This document shows, one piece after another, positions 1-7,318 of a DNA stretch of 7,318 bases. How positions within the stretch are numbered: position 1 is the stretch's first letter; every line of letters begins with the position of its first letter. A program made the translations under genes and the position numbers. Below the pieces are notes generated by a model. The model was given only the letters and a program-made list of their open reading frames with translations. It was not told the DNA's origin and did no database searches. This DNA is from Pseudomonadota bacterium (GTDB lineage Bacteria > Myxococcota > Polyangia > GCA-2747355 > JACKDQ01), in NCBI GenBank assembly GCA_030591195.1, contig JAUVBO010000114.1, forward strand, positions 1 through 7,318, given 5' to 3'.

Positions 1-117
1 GCCGCGGCTCGCACAGGGGTCACGGTGCTGCGCGTGGCTGGCCAGCTGCCGCGTGCCGCCGTCTTTCCGCTGAAGCGCGCGGTGGCTGGCGGACGATGCA
101 GCTGCGGTCGAAGCTGA
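1..117 (+). CDS. Possible 3' end of an upstream gene (partial, unidentified)
   Basis: One frame is open from the left edge to a TGA at 115-117 and would give a 38-residue tail containing GVTVLRVAGQLPRAAVFPLK, which has a plausible protein composition. It would overlap the start of the following kinase by 22 bases. A second frame is open to a TGA at 71-73, but its product is rich in Cys and Trp and looks less natural, although its third-position GC is a little higher. No domain can be recognised in so short a piece. The call rests only on frame openness and residue composition, and the upstream gene could also end outside the window. Confidence 0.27.
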   Translation, partial: AAARTGVTVLRVAGQLPRAAVFPLKRAVAGGRCSCGRS

Positions 118-1700
118 TCGTGCTGCAGATCTCGGTGGTCTCGGTCCTCACGGGGATCATCGCCGCGCTGGTGATCAGCCTCCTCGGCAGCGCCATCCCG
201 CTGATGGAGCGGGGCGTGGCGACCAAGACCATCGCTTGCCTCGACGCGCTGACGCCCGACGCGGATCTCGGCCTGGCCGCCAAGCACCACGAGACCCTGC
301 AAGGCATGCTGCGGCGCTGTCGCTACAGCGGCGCCCGCGACGTCGACCAGCGGTTCCTCGCGGTGATCGACGCCCAGGGCAAGCTGCTGGCGCACGACGG
401 CCACGTTCCCGCCGGGCTGAAGGCCGACCCCACGCTGCGGAAGCGCCGCCTGACGACCCTGCCGGATGGCTTCCGCGCCGAGGCGCCGGTGGTGCTCGAG
501 GGGATCTACCTCGGCACCCTGTTCGCCGAGTTCAGCACCGAGCGGATCGTCGAGTGGGAGCGCTACTACCTCGCGCTCTCCTTCGCCGCCCTGCTGCTGG
601 TGCTCGTCTCCGGGCTGCTCTCGGTCTTCTTCGCGGTGCACCTGATCCAGCCCCTGCGGAAGATGATCGATCACGTCCACCAGGTGGCCGCCGGCAACCT
701 CGACGGCCAGCTGTCGACCCATGCCACCGACGAGCTCGGTCAGCTCTCCGAGGACCTCGGCACGATGACGGTCAAGCTGCGCGAGTCGCGTCAGCTGATC
801 ACCGATGCCTCGCGGCACGCCGGGATGGCCGAGGTGGCGAGCAACGTGCTGCACAACGTCGGCAACGTGCTCAACAGCGTCAATGTCTCCTGTGAGGTGA
901 TCAGCGGGACCCTGCGTGACTCGAAGCGAGGGCGGGTCGCGAAGGTCGGGCAGATGCTGGCCGAGCGCGCCGGCGATCGGGCCGAGTTGGCCCGCTTTCT
1001 CGCGGAGGACGACCGGGGCCGCAACCTGCCGCGCTACGTCACGGCCCTGGGCGAGCAGCTTCAACGGGAGCAGCTCAGCTTGCTCGAGGAGGTCGCGAGC
1101 CTGCGCAAGAACGTCGAGCACATCAAGGTGGTCATCGGGACCCAGCAGCAGTACTCGCGGGCGGAGGGGATCGCCGAGGATGGACGCCACGAGGAGGTCG
1201 CCGAGACAGCGCTGCAGATGATCACCGGCGCGGCCGATCGGCAGCGGATCCAGATCGTCCGCGACTACGAGAACCTGCCGACGGCCAGGGTCGAGCGGCA
1301 CAAGCTGTTGCAGGTCCTGGTCAACCTGCTGAACAATGCCCAGCAGGCGGTCAACGAGGCCAACCGCGAGGATCGACAGATCGCGGTGCAGATCAGGCGT
1401 CGGGGCGAGCGGGTTCAGATCGCGGTCGAGGACAACGGCGTGGGCATCCCTCCCGAGAACCTGGCGAAGGTCTTTCGGCACGGCTTCAGCACCAAGGAGG
1501 ACGGCAACGGCTTCGGCCTGCACGCCAGCGCCAACAACGCCAAGGAGATGGGCGGGTCGCTGATCGCCGAGAGCCCCGGCGCGGGCCAGGGCTCGCGGTT
1601 CGTGCTCGATCTTCCGCTCGAGCGGGCGGTCGAGCCCACGGAAGAGGCGGAGGAAGACAAGCGCCCCAGGACGATGCGGATGAGGATCATGGGCGGATGA
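96..1700 (+). CDS. Membrane sensor histidine kinase with HAMP and atypical extended DHp region
   Basis: This 534-residue protein should autophosphorylate in response to an envelope signal and pass phosphate to a receiver. Residues 7-30 form TM1. Residues 31-156 are a small extracytoplasmic region with a Cache/PAS-like strand pattern (FLAVIDAQGKLLAH at 87-100). Residues 157-182 form TM2, and 183-230 a HAMP domain (QPL at 185-187, DELG at 212-215). The phosphoacceptor is probably H253 in VLHNVGNVLNSVNV, which departs from the usual HE-x-x-NPL motif. A long helical stretch (270-355) follows, with about 157 residues between H253 and the N-box Asn, against 118 in the neighbouring kinase. The HATPase domain is complete: N box 402-419 (VNLLNNAQQAV), G1 446-451 (DNGVGI), F box near 460-467, G2 470-476 (GNGFGLH). 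The tail 511-534 is charged and probably disordered. There is no receiver, so a partner is needed; the hybrid kinase downstream is a candidate. ATG 96 is the only start codon in its frame in the window. The ribosome site is weak (GGCGG close to the ATG). Confidence 0.93.
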   Translation: MQLRSKLIVLQISVVSVLTGIIAALVISLLGSAIPLMERGVATKTIACLDALTPDADLGLAAKHHETLQGMLRRCRYSGARDVDQRFLAVIDAQGKLLAHDGHVPAGLKADPTLRKRRLTTLPDGFRAEAPVVLEGIYLGTLFAEFSTERIVEWERYYLALSFAALLLVLVSGLLSVFFAVHLIQPLRKMIDHVHQVAAGNLDGQLSTHATDELGQLSEDLGTMTVKLRESRQLITDASRHAGMAEVASNVLHNVGNVLNSVNVSCEVISGTLRDSKRGRVAKVGQMLAERAGDRAELARFLAEDDRGRNLPRYVTALGEQLQREQLSLLEEVASLRKNVEHIKVVIGTQQQYSRAEGIAEDGRHEEVAETALQMITGAADRQRIQIVRDYENLPTARVERHKLLQVLVNLLNNAQQAVNEANREDRQIAVQIRRRGERVQIAVEDNGVGIPPENLAKVFRHGFSTKEDGNGFGLHASANNAKEMGGSLIAESPGAGQGSRFVLDLPLERAVEPTEEAEEDKRPRTMRMRIMGG

Positions 1701-1702
1701 GG

Positions 1703-1723
1703 CCCGGCGGCGGCTTGGCCGGG
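1703..1723 (+). other. GC-rich hairpin in the gap after the first kinase
   Basis: CCCGGC (1703-1708) and GCCGGG (1718-1723) can pair around a 9-base loop, three bases after the kinase stop codon. No T-run follows, so this is at best a weak terminator or a transcript-stabilising stem. In DNA this GC-rich such stems also arise by chance. The rest of the gap up to 1807 shows no convincing promoter, so the two kinase genes may be co-transcribed. Confidence 0.22.
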
Positions 1724-1807
1724 TGGAGCGAGGACGCTGAGGGGTGAGACGAGGAACATCGCGCTCTGCCGAGTCATGGGGCCTGGCGAAGACCCCCGGC
1801 AGGATTC

Positions 1808-1816
1808 GAGGAGGAG
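1808..1816 (+). promoter_or_regulatory. Strong Shine-Dalgarno that fixes the GTG start of the hybrid kinase
   Basis: GAGGAGGAG contains AGGAGG (1809-1814) about eight bases before GTG 1823. The frame is open upstream to a TGA at 1745-1747 but has no ATG, GTG or TTG in between, so GTG 1823 is the best start. This is the strongest ribosome site in the window, which suggests good translation of the hybrid kinase. Confidence 0.8.
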
Positions 1817-1822
1817 CACCGA

Positions 1823-3766
<1,944 letters not shown>

Positions 3767-3777
3767 CAGCGCGCTCG

Positions 3778-4467
3778 GTGCCACCCTCGAGCAAGACGAT
3801 CGAGCTGGCAGTAGCCGCTGAGCTGTCGCGGCAGGGGCTGGCCGCCGACGCGGCCATCGGGCCGCTGGTGGCGTTCTTCGAGCTGCTCTCGCGCTGGAGC
3901 GCGCGCATCCGGCTGACCGCGAGCTGTGACCCGATGGTGCTGGTCGAGCGCCACCTCGCCGACGCGGTGGCGGCCAGCCGGCTGGTCGGTGACCGTGCCG
4001 GGTCGTTGATCGACCTCGGCAGCGGCGGCGGGCTGCCGGCCCTGCCCCTGGCGCTGCTGTCGCCCAGGCTGGGCGTCCGGCTGGTGGAGGTCAACCAGCG
4101 CAAGTGCGCCTTCCTGCGCACCGCTGTGCACGAGCTCTCGCTGGCCGGCCGGGTGGAGGTCGTCGCCCGCCGAATCGACCCTGGCTCGCCGGCGGCGGCC
4201 AGCGACGTGATCGATCGCGACACGGGGGCTGGCTTCGAGCTCGCCAGCTCGCGCGCCACCTGGCCACCCGAGCAGTGGCTGGCGATCGGGGCGCCGCTGG
4301 TCGCCCCGCGCGCCGGCGAGGTGCTGGTCTTCGTCGCGCGGGCGGCCGCCTTGCCGCCGGCGGCCGCCTTGCCGCCGCTGGGTCTCGAGCCCGACCCCGC
4401 TTCCCTCGACTACGCGCTCGTCGACGCGACGCCGCGGACGGTGGCGCTTTACCGGACGGCCCGGTGA
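3778..4467 (+). CDS. rsmG: RsmG-type 16S rRNA (guanine-N7) methyltransferase, divergent
   Basis: This is a probable SAM-dependent methyltransferase of the RsmG (GidB) family, which makes m7G at position 527 of 16S rRNA (E. coli numbering). The 229 residues are slightly more than the usual ~210. An N-terminal helical part has the family pattern RIRLTA (43-48) and ERHLADAV (57-64). The SAM-binding loop is LIDLGSGGGLPALPLAL (77-93), the acidic SAM-contact strand with following helix is LVEVNQRKCAFLR (102-114), and the late motif is SSRAT (157-161). Departures include LPA in place of the usual FPG, and I133 where the family normally has Glu in its R-x-E motif. The Lys/Gly after the last strand is also absent. 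The orthologue is therefore the best call, but a diverged paralogue is possible. GTG 3778 lies 11 bases after the hybrid kinase stop with only a weak ribosome site, so translation may depend on the upstream gene. An 18-base tandem duplication inside the gene adds six residues. rsmG often sits beside mnmG or parAB, which are not visible here. Confidence 0.8.
   Translation: MPPSSKTIELAVAAELSRQGLAADAAIGPLVAFFELLSRWSARIRLTASCDPMVLVERHLADAVAASRLVGDRAGSLIDLGSGGGLPALPLALLSPRLGVRLVEVNQRKCAFLRTAVHELSLAGRVEVVARRIDPGSPAAASDVIDRDTGAGFELASSRATWPPEQWLAIGAPLVAPRAGEVLVFVARAAALPPAAALPPLGLEPDPASLDYALVDATPRTVALYRTAR
4342..4377 (+). repeat. Perfect 18-base tandem duplication inside rsmG
   Basis: Two identical 18-base copies (4342-4359 and 4360-4377) lie exactly on codon boundaries and encode AAALPP twice (residues 189-200). 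They fall after the last core strand of the methyltransferase fold, in a loop where an insertion should be tolerated. The likely cause is replication slippage in a GC-rich tract. Confidence 0.9.
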
Positions 4468-4482
4468 GTCACTCCAGGGCTT

Positions 4483-4514
4483 AGGCCTTCGGGCCGGTGC
4501 CCGGCCTCGGGCCT
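4483..4514 (+). terminator. GC-rich hairpin after rsmG, possible terminator
   Basis: AGGCC (4483-4487) pairs with GGCCT (4510-4514), and inside it GGCCGG (4492-4497) pairs with CCGGCC (4501-4506) around a 3-base loop. A competing fold is GGCC-TTCG-GGCC at 4484-4495, closed by a very stable UUCG tetraloop. The stem starts 16 bases after the rsmG stop, a normal place for a terminator. No T-run follows directly; the nearest, TTTTTT, is at 4549-4554. Termination may therefore be partial or need Rho. Confidence 0.4.
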
Positions 4515-4540
4515 TGACCTCCCTTCCCACGCAGTTTAAG
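4514..4540 (+). promoter_or_regulatory. Candidate sigma-70-like promoter for the receiver-DUF4388 gene
   Basis: TTGACC (4514-4519) matches five of six bases of the -35 consensus, and TTTAAG (4535-4540) four of six of the -10. The spacing of 15 bases is short. The stretch 4531-4570 is clearly richer in A/T than anything else in the window, which supports a promoter between rsmG and the next gene. The -35 overlaps the last base of the hairpin. Promoter consensus in this lineage is not certain, so this is tentative. Confidence 0.35.
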
Positions 4541-4575
4541 TTTTGGTGTTTTTTCGGGATGTTGAAATCTGGGAC

Positions 4576-4580
4576 AAGGA
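4576..4580 (+). promoter_or_regulatory. Shine-Dalgarno supporting GTG 4588
   Basis: AAGGA lies seven bases before GTG 4588. An in-frame GTG at 4546 would add 14 residues but has no ribosome site, and the receiver's first strand (NLLLVD) normally begins within a few residues of the start, so 4588 is preferred. Confidence 0.65.
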
Positions 4581-4587
4581 AGAGCCC

Positions 4588-7318
4588 GTGGCCAAGCCCA
4601 ACCTGCTTCTCGTCGATGGCGACGCCCGCACGCGGCGCGTGCTCGAGGTGAGCCTGAGGAAGGCTGGTTTCCTGGTCGCAACTGCGGATAACGGCGCCCA
4701 AGCATTGGACAAGGTCGCCGCCGCCGCGCCTGAGCTGGTGATCACCGACACCCAGCTGCCTGAGGTCGACGGCTTCGAGTTCTGCAAGGCGCTCAAGAGT
4801 GATCCGAAGCTGAGCCAGATCCCGGTCATCTTCCTGACCAAGCAGCGCTCGATCGAGGACAAGATCCGGGGCCTCGAGCTGGGCGTCGAGGAGTACTTGA
4901 CCAAGCCGATCTTCGTCAAGGAGATCGTGATCCGGATCAAGATGCTCCTCCAGCGGCGACAGCGCGAGAATCTCACCGGTCGTGACGGAAAGACCACCTT
5001 CAGTGGCGATCTCTCCGACATGGCGGTGGTCGACCTGATCCAGACCCTCGAGCTGGGCCGCAAGTCGGGGATCATCCACTTCGCCGCCGAGGACGGTCGC
5101 CGCGGCGCGATCTTCTTCCGTGAAGGCAGAATCGTCGACGCCGAGCTGGCCCGGCTCCAGGGAGAGCGTGCCGTCTACCGGCTGCTGATCTGGAGCGACG
5201 GCAAGTTCAACGTCGAGTTTCGTACCATCCGACGTCAGGACGTCATCGCCCAGTCGAACCAGTCGCTGCTGATGGAGGGCATGCGGCGCGTGGATGAATG
5301 GGGCCGGCTGCTCGAGCAGCTGCCACCGCTCGGCACGGTCTTCGAGGTCGACTACGCCGAGCTGGCCAACCGCCTCGGCGAGATTCCCGACGAGATGAAC
5401 GCGGTGATCCGCCTGTTCGACGGGCGACGGGCCTTGCTTCACATCGTGGACGATAGCACCGCCGGCGATCTCGAGGCGCTGGAGGTCATCAGCAAGCTCT
5501 TCTTCGAGGGGCTGATCTTCGAGGTCTCCCCGTCGGAGGGTGGGCCGCGCGACGCGGGCTCCCTGCGGCCCTGGTCTGGGAGCCCGCCGCCCGAGGGTGA
5601 GCCTCGCGGCGAGGCATTCGCGGCGGCGATCCAGGCCGAGGCCTCGGAGCAGGACGACTTCATCGCGCCCGAGGTGATCCATCCGGACGAGGTAGGGAAT
5701 CGAGCGGACGAGGTAGGGAATCGAGCGGACGAGGTCGTGGACAAAGGGACGGAGGCCGAGGAGGAGCCGGCCCGCCAGCGTCGATCGACTCGGCGTGGGG
5801 TGCAGGTCGTCGCCCCGCCCGACGATCCGGCAGCCGTGCGCAGCAGGGGCTCGTTCAACCCGAGCCCGACCCCGCTCGATCCGGCGGGTCCGCCGGTCGA
5901 GGAGGTGACCAATGAGCTGCCGGCGGAGCTGCTCGAGGAGGTGCCCGAGCAGCCGGCGCCGCCCCAGCCGAGCCAGCGCCACACCCAGAGGGGCTTCAGG
6001 CCGCTGATCGAGCCGCCGCCCGGTGCGGAGTCGGGCGCGTTCGCGGCGAACAAGCCGATGGGGCGCAAGCTCGAGCCCTCGCGGAAGCCGCGCAAGCGGC
6101 GAGCACCGGCGCTGGTCGAGCCGCCCGCCTCCCAGCTGGCACCCCCGGCCCCGCCGTTGGAGGTGCTGCCGGCCGAGCCGGTCCCCCCGGCGGTCGCGCC
6201 GCTGGTGTCGCAGAGCCCGACATCAAGGCCGATTCAGGTCACGCGGCCGGTGGAGATCACGCCGCCGGCCGAGGCCGTGCCACCAGTCGCGCCACGTGTG
6301 CTGGAGGTCACTCCGGAGGTGGAGGCCGTGGGTCCACCCCCGCCGATGGAGCCGATGGTGCTCGACGACGCGCCGGCGGGCGAGCCCAAGCCACCGGCGG
6401 CCGAGCCGGCGCCGGTTGAGCCGGAGCCGGTGATGTCCGTCGGACCGGTTTCGCCGGCGGTCCCTGCCCCGCCGGTAGGCCCTGGGCCCGAGCCGTCCGT
6501 GGAGCCGGAGGCGCTGGTCACCCCCGTCGAGCCGGAGCCCGTCAGCGAGCCACCGACCGCCGCGTCGGGAGTTATCGAGGTCCAGGGCAGGGTCGGGTCC
6601 TCAACACCCGACGACAGGGTGGAGGGCGAGCGGGAAGGGGAGATCGACAGCTGGCTCGGCGACGAGCAGCCGGACGCCTCGGGCGGCGACGTGATCCCCT
6701 TTCCGGGCCAGAGCGCCCGGGCCGACGAGGCCGCGGGGGCGGGCGAGGATCTGGCCCCGGGTGTCGATCGGGCCGCCGGCCAGGCGGCGGCCCGCCAGGG
6801 CACCGACGACCCCAGCGCGGCGTCGATCGATGTCCACGACGAGGCGTTCTTCGACTCGGACTACGAGCCGGATCCCTACGAGGACGACTACGCTCCCGAC
6901 GCTGGCGGCCGGGGCAAGACGATCTTCCTGGGCATGATCGGCATGCTGCTGGTGATCGCGGTGGGGGTGATCTACCACCTCAAGACCTCGCCCTACTACG
7001 GCGCTGGTGATCCGAAGCTGCGGATCAAGAAGCCGCATCAGGTGAGCGCGCGGCCCAAGTCGGACAGGGCGTCCGGGCCGGACGGCGCGTCCGGGGCGAC
7101 CGCTGCGGCAGACGCCGCGCCGGCCACCACGCCGGACGCGCGGGTGGCGACCGCTGCGGTCGACGCCGCGCCGGCCACCGCGCCGGATGCGCGGGCGGCA
7201 ACCGCCTCGGCCGACGCCGGGGTGGGCCCGTCGGCCGCTGACGCTGGCGCCGCCGCGCCGGGCGGAGCGTACGCCCGGCTGGTGGCCGAGGCCAAGGCCC
7301 TCGAGGCCAAGGGCCGGC
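4588..7318 (+). CDS. Receiver-DUF4388 (PATAN) protein with long disordered linker and one TM helix; 3' end cut off
   Basis: The frame is open from GTG 4588 to the right edge (910 complete codons, no stop). Residues 4-120 form a receiver with phosphoacceptor D54 (ITDTQLPEVDG), T84 and K106-P107. The acid pocket reads V-D-G-D (9-12), so the second Asp of the usual pair is Gly. Residues 136-236 match DUF4388/PATAN (FSGDLSDMAVVDLIQTLELG, then GAIFFREGRIVDAEL), a probable protein-interaction module. Residues 245-313 look like the small helical/winged segment that often follows it. About 316-775 is low-complexity sequence rich in Pro, Glu, Val and Ala, with a DEVGNRA tandem repeat, a basic cluster (489-505) and an acidic stretch (750-771). 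One TM helix follows (779-797), then a Lys/Arg-rich start, 17-residue Ala-rich repeats, and YARLVAEAKALEAKGR (895-910), which resembles the first helix of a TPR. The predicted topology is N-terminus in, C-terminus out. No DNA-binding or enzymatic output is visible, so it probably acts as a membrane-tethered signalling scaffold. The natural phosphodonor is unknown; the kinases upstream are candidates. Confidence 0.9.
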   Translation, partial: MAKPNLLLVDGDARTRRVLEVSLRKAGFLVATADNGAQALDKVAAAAPELVITDTQLPEVDGFEFCKALKSDPKLSQIPVIFLTKQRSIEDKIRGLELGVEEYLTKPIFVKEIVIRIKMLLQRRQRENLTGRDGKTTFSGDLSDMAVVDLIQTLELGRKSGIIHFAAEDGRRGAIFFREGRIVDAELARLQGERAVYRLLIWSDGKFNVEFRTIRRQDVIAQSNQSLLMEGMRRVDEWGRLLEQLPPLGTVFEVDYAELANRLGEIPDEMNAVIRLFDGRRALLHIVDDSTAGDLEALEVISKLFFEGLIFEVSPSEGGPRDAGSLRPWSGSPPPEGEPRGEAFAAAIQAEASEQDDFIAPEVIHPDEVGNRADEVGNRADEVVDKGTEAEEEPARQRRSTRRGVQVVAPPDDPAAVRSRGSFNPSPTPLDPAGPPVEEVTNELPAELLEEVPEQPAPPQPSQRHTQRGFRPLIEPPPGAESGAFAANKPMGRKLEPSRKPRKRRAPALVEPPASQLAPPAPPLEVLPAEPVPPAVAPLVSQSPTSRPIQVTRPVEITPPAEAVPPVAPRVLEVTPEVEAVGPPPPMEPMVLDDAPAGEPKPPAAEPAPVEPEPVMSVGPVSPAVPAPPVGPGPEPSVEPEALVTPVEPEPVSEPPTAASGVIEVQGRVGSSTPDDRVEGEREGEIDSWLGDEQPDASGGDVIPFPGQSARADEAAGAGEDLAPGVDRAAGQAAARQGTDDPSAASIDVHDEAFFDSDYEPDPYEDDYAPDAGGRGKTIFLGMIGMLLVIAVGVIYHLKTSPYYGAGDPKLRIKKPHQVSARPKSDRASGPDGASGATAAADAAPATTPDARVATAAVDAAPATAPDARAATASADAGVGPSAADAGAAAPGGAYARLVAEAKALEAKGR
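5686..5735 (+). repeat. 21-base tandem repeat (two copies plus a partial third)
   Basis: Copies at 5686-5706 and 5707-5727 are identical, and 5728-5735 repeats the first eight bases. Each full unit is seven codons encoding DEVGNRA, so copy-number change keeps the frame. It lies at the start of the disordered linker of the receiver-DUF4388 protein. Confidence 0.92.
7096..7218 (+). repeat. 51-base imperfect repeat in the C-terminal tract
   Basis: Units at 7096-7146 and 7147-7197 are near-identical and encode ATAAADAAPATTPDARV and ATAAVDAAPATAPDARA. A degenerate partial third copy (7198-7218) gives ATASADA. All units are in frame, after the predicted TM helix, and form an Ala/Pro/Asp spacer before the helical segment at the right edge. 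Confidence 0.88.

Noticed and set aside
4546..4588. Upstream in-frame GTG (4546) as start of the receiver-DUF4388 gene
   Set aside because: It has no ribosome site and would place 14 extra residues before a receiver strand that normally lies near the N-terminus. GTG 4588 has AAGGA at seven bases.
6023..6433. 136-codon + strand frame inside the linker region of the last gene
   Set aside because: The product is almost all Arg, Ser, Pro and Trp, typical of an out-of-frame reading of a Pro/Glu-rich coding tract.
6120..6600. Pro-rich low-complexity DNA as a possible non-coding or CRISPR-like repeat tract
   Set aside because: The frame stays open throughout with strong third-position G/C bias, and there are no regular repeat-spacer units. 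It is a coding disordered linker.

Overview
The window looks like part of a high-GC chromosome from a myxobacterium-like (Myxococcota / former Deltaproteobacteria) organism. The grounds are strong G/C bias at third codon positions, frequent GTG starts, a dense run of two-component signalling genes, a hybrid kinase with a receiver at each end, and a receiver joined to a DUF4388 (PATAN) domain, a pairing common in that group. This is inference from protein style; no taxonomic marker was compared.

All convincing genes are on the + strand. Bases 1-95 are the left edge and may hold the tail of an upstream gene. Bases 96-1700 encode a membrane sensor histidine kinase (TM - small extracytoplasmic domain - TM - HAMP - unusual extended DHp - HATPase). 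A 122-base gap ends in a strong Shine-Dalgarno sequence. Bases 1823-3766 encode a soluble hybrid kinase (REC - coiled coil - HisKA - HATPase - REC). Eleven bases later, 3778-4467 encodes a divergent RsmG-type 16S rRNA m7G methyltransferase. A 120-base gap follows, with a GC-rich hairpin (possible terminator) and an AT-rich patch (possible promoter). From 4588 to the right edge runs a very long open frame without a stop. Its product has a receiver, a DUF4388/PATAN domain and a probable winged-helix-like segment. These are followed by a linker of about 450 residues rich in Pro, Glu, Val and Ala, one transmembrane helix, an Ala-rich repeat tract, and the start of what may be a TPR region.

A plausible reading is that the first kinase senses an envelope signal and the hybrid kinase relays or integrates phosphate. 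The last protein would be a membrane-tethered receiver output acting through protein-protein contacts, since it has no obvious DNA-binding or catalytic output domain. rsmG looks like a housekeeping passenger co-transcribed with the hybrid kinase. Partner assignments rest on proximity alone. No tRNA, rRNA, CRISPR array, insertion sequence or phage gene was seen. The most unusual items are the layout of the last protein, its in-frame tandem repeats, and the non-canonical phosphoacceptor region of the first kinase.
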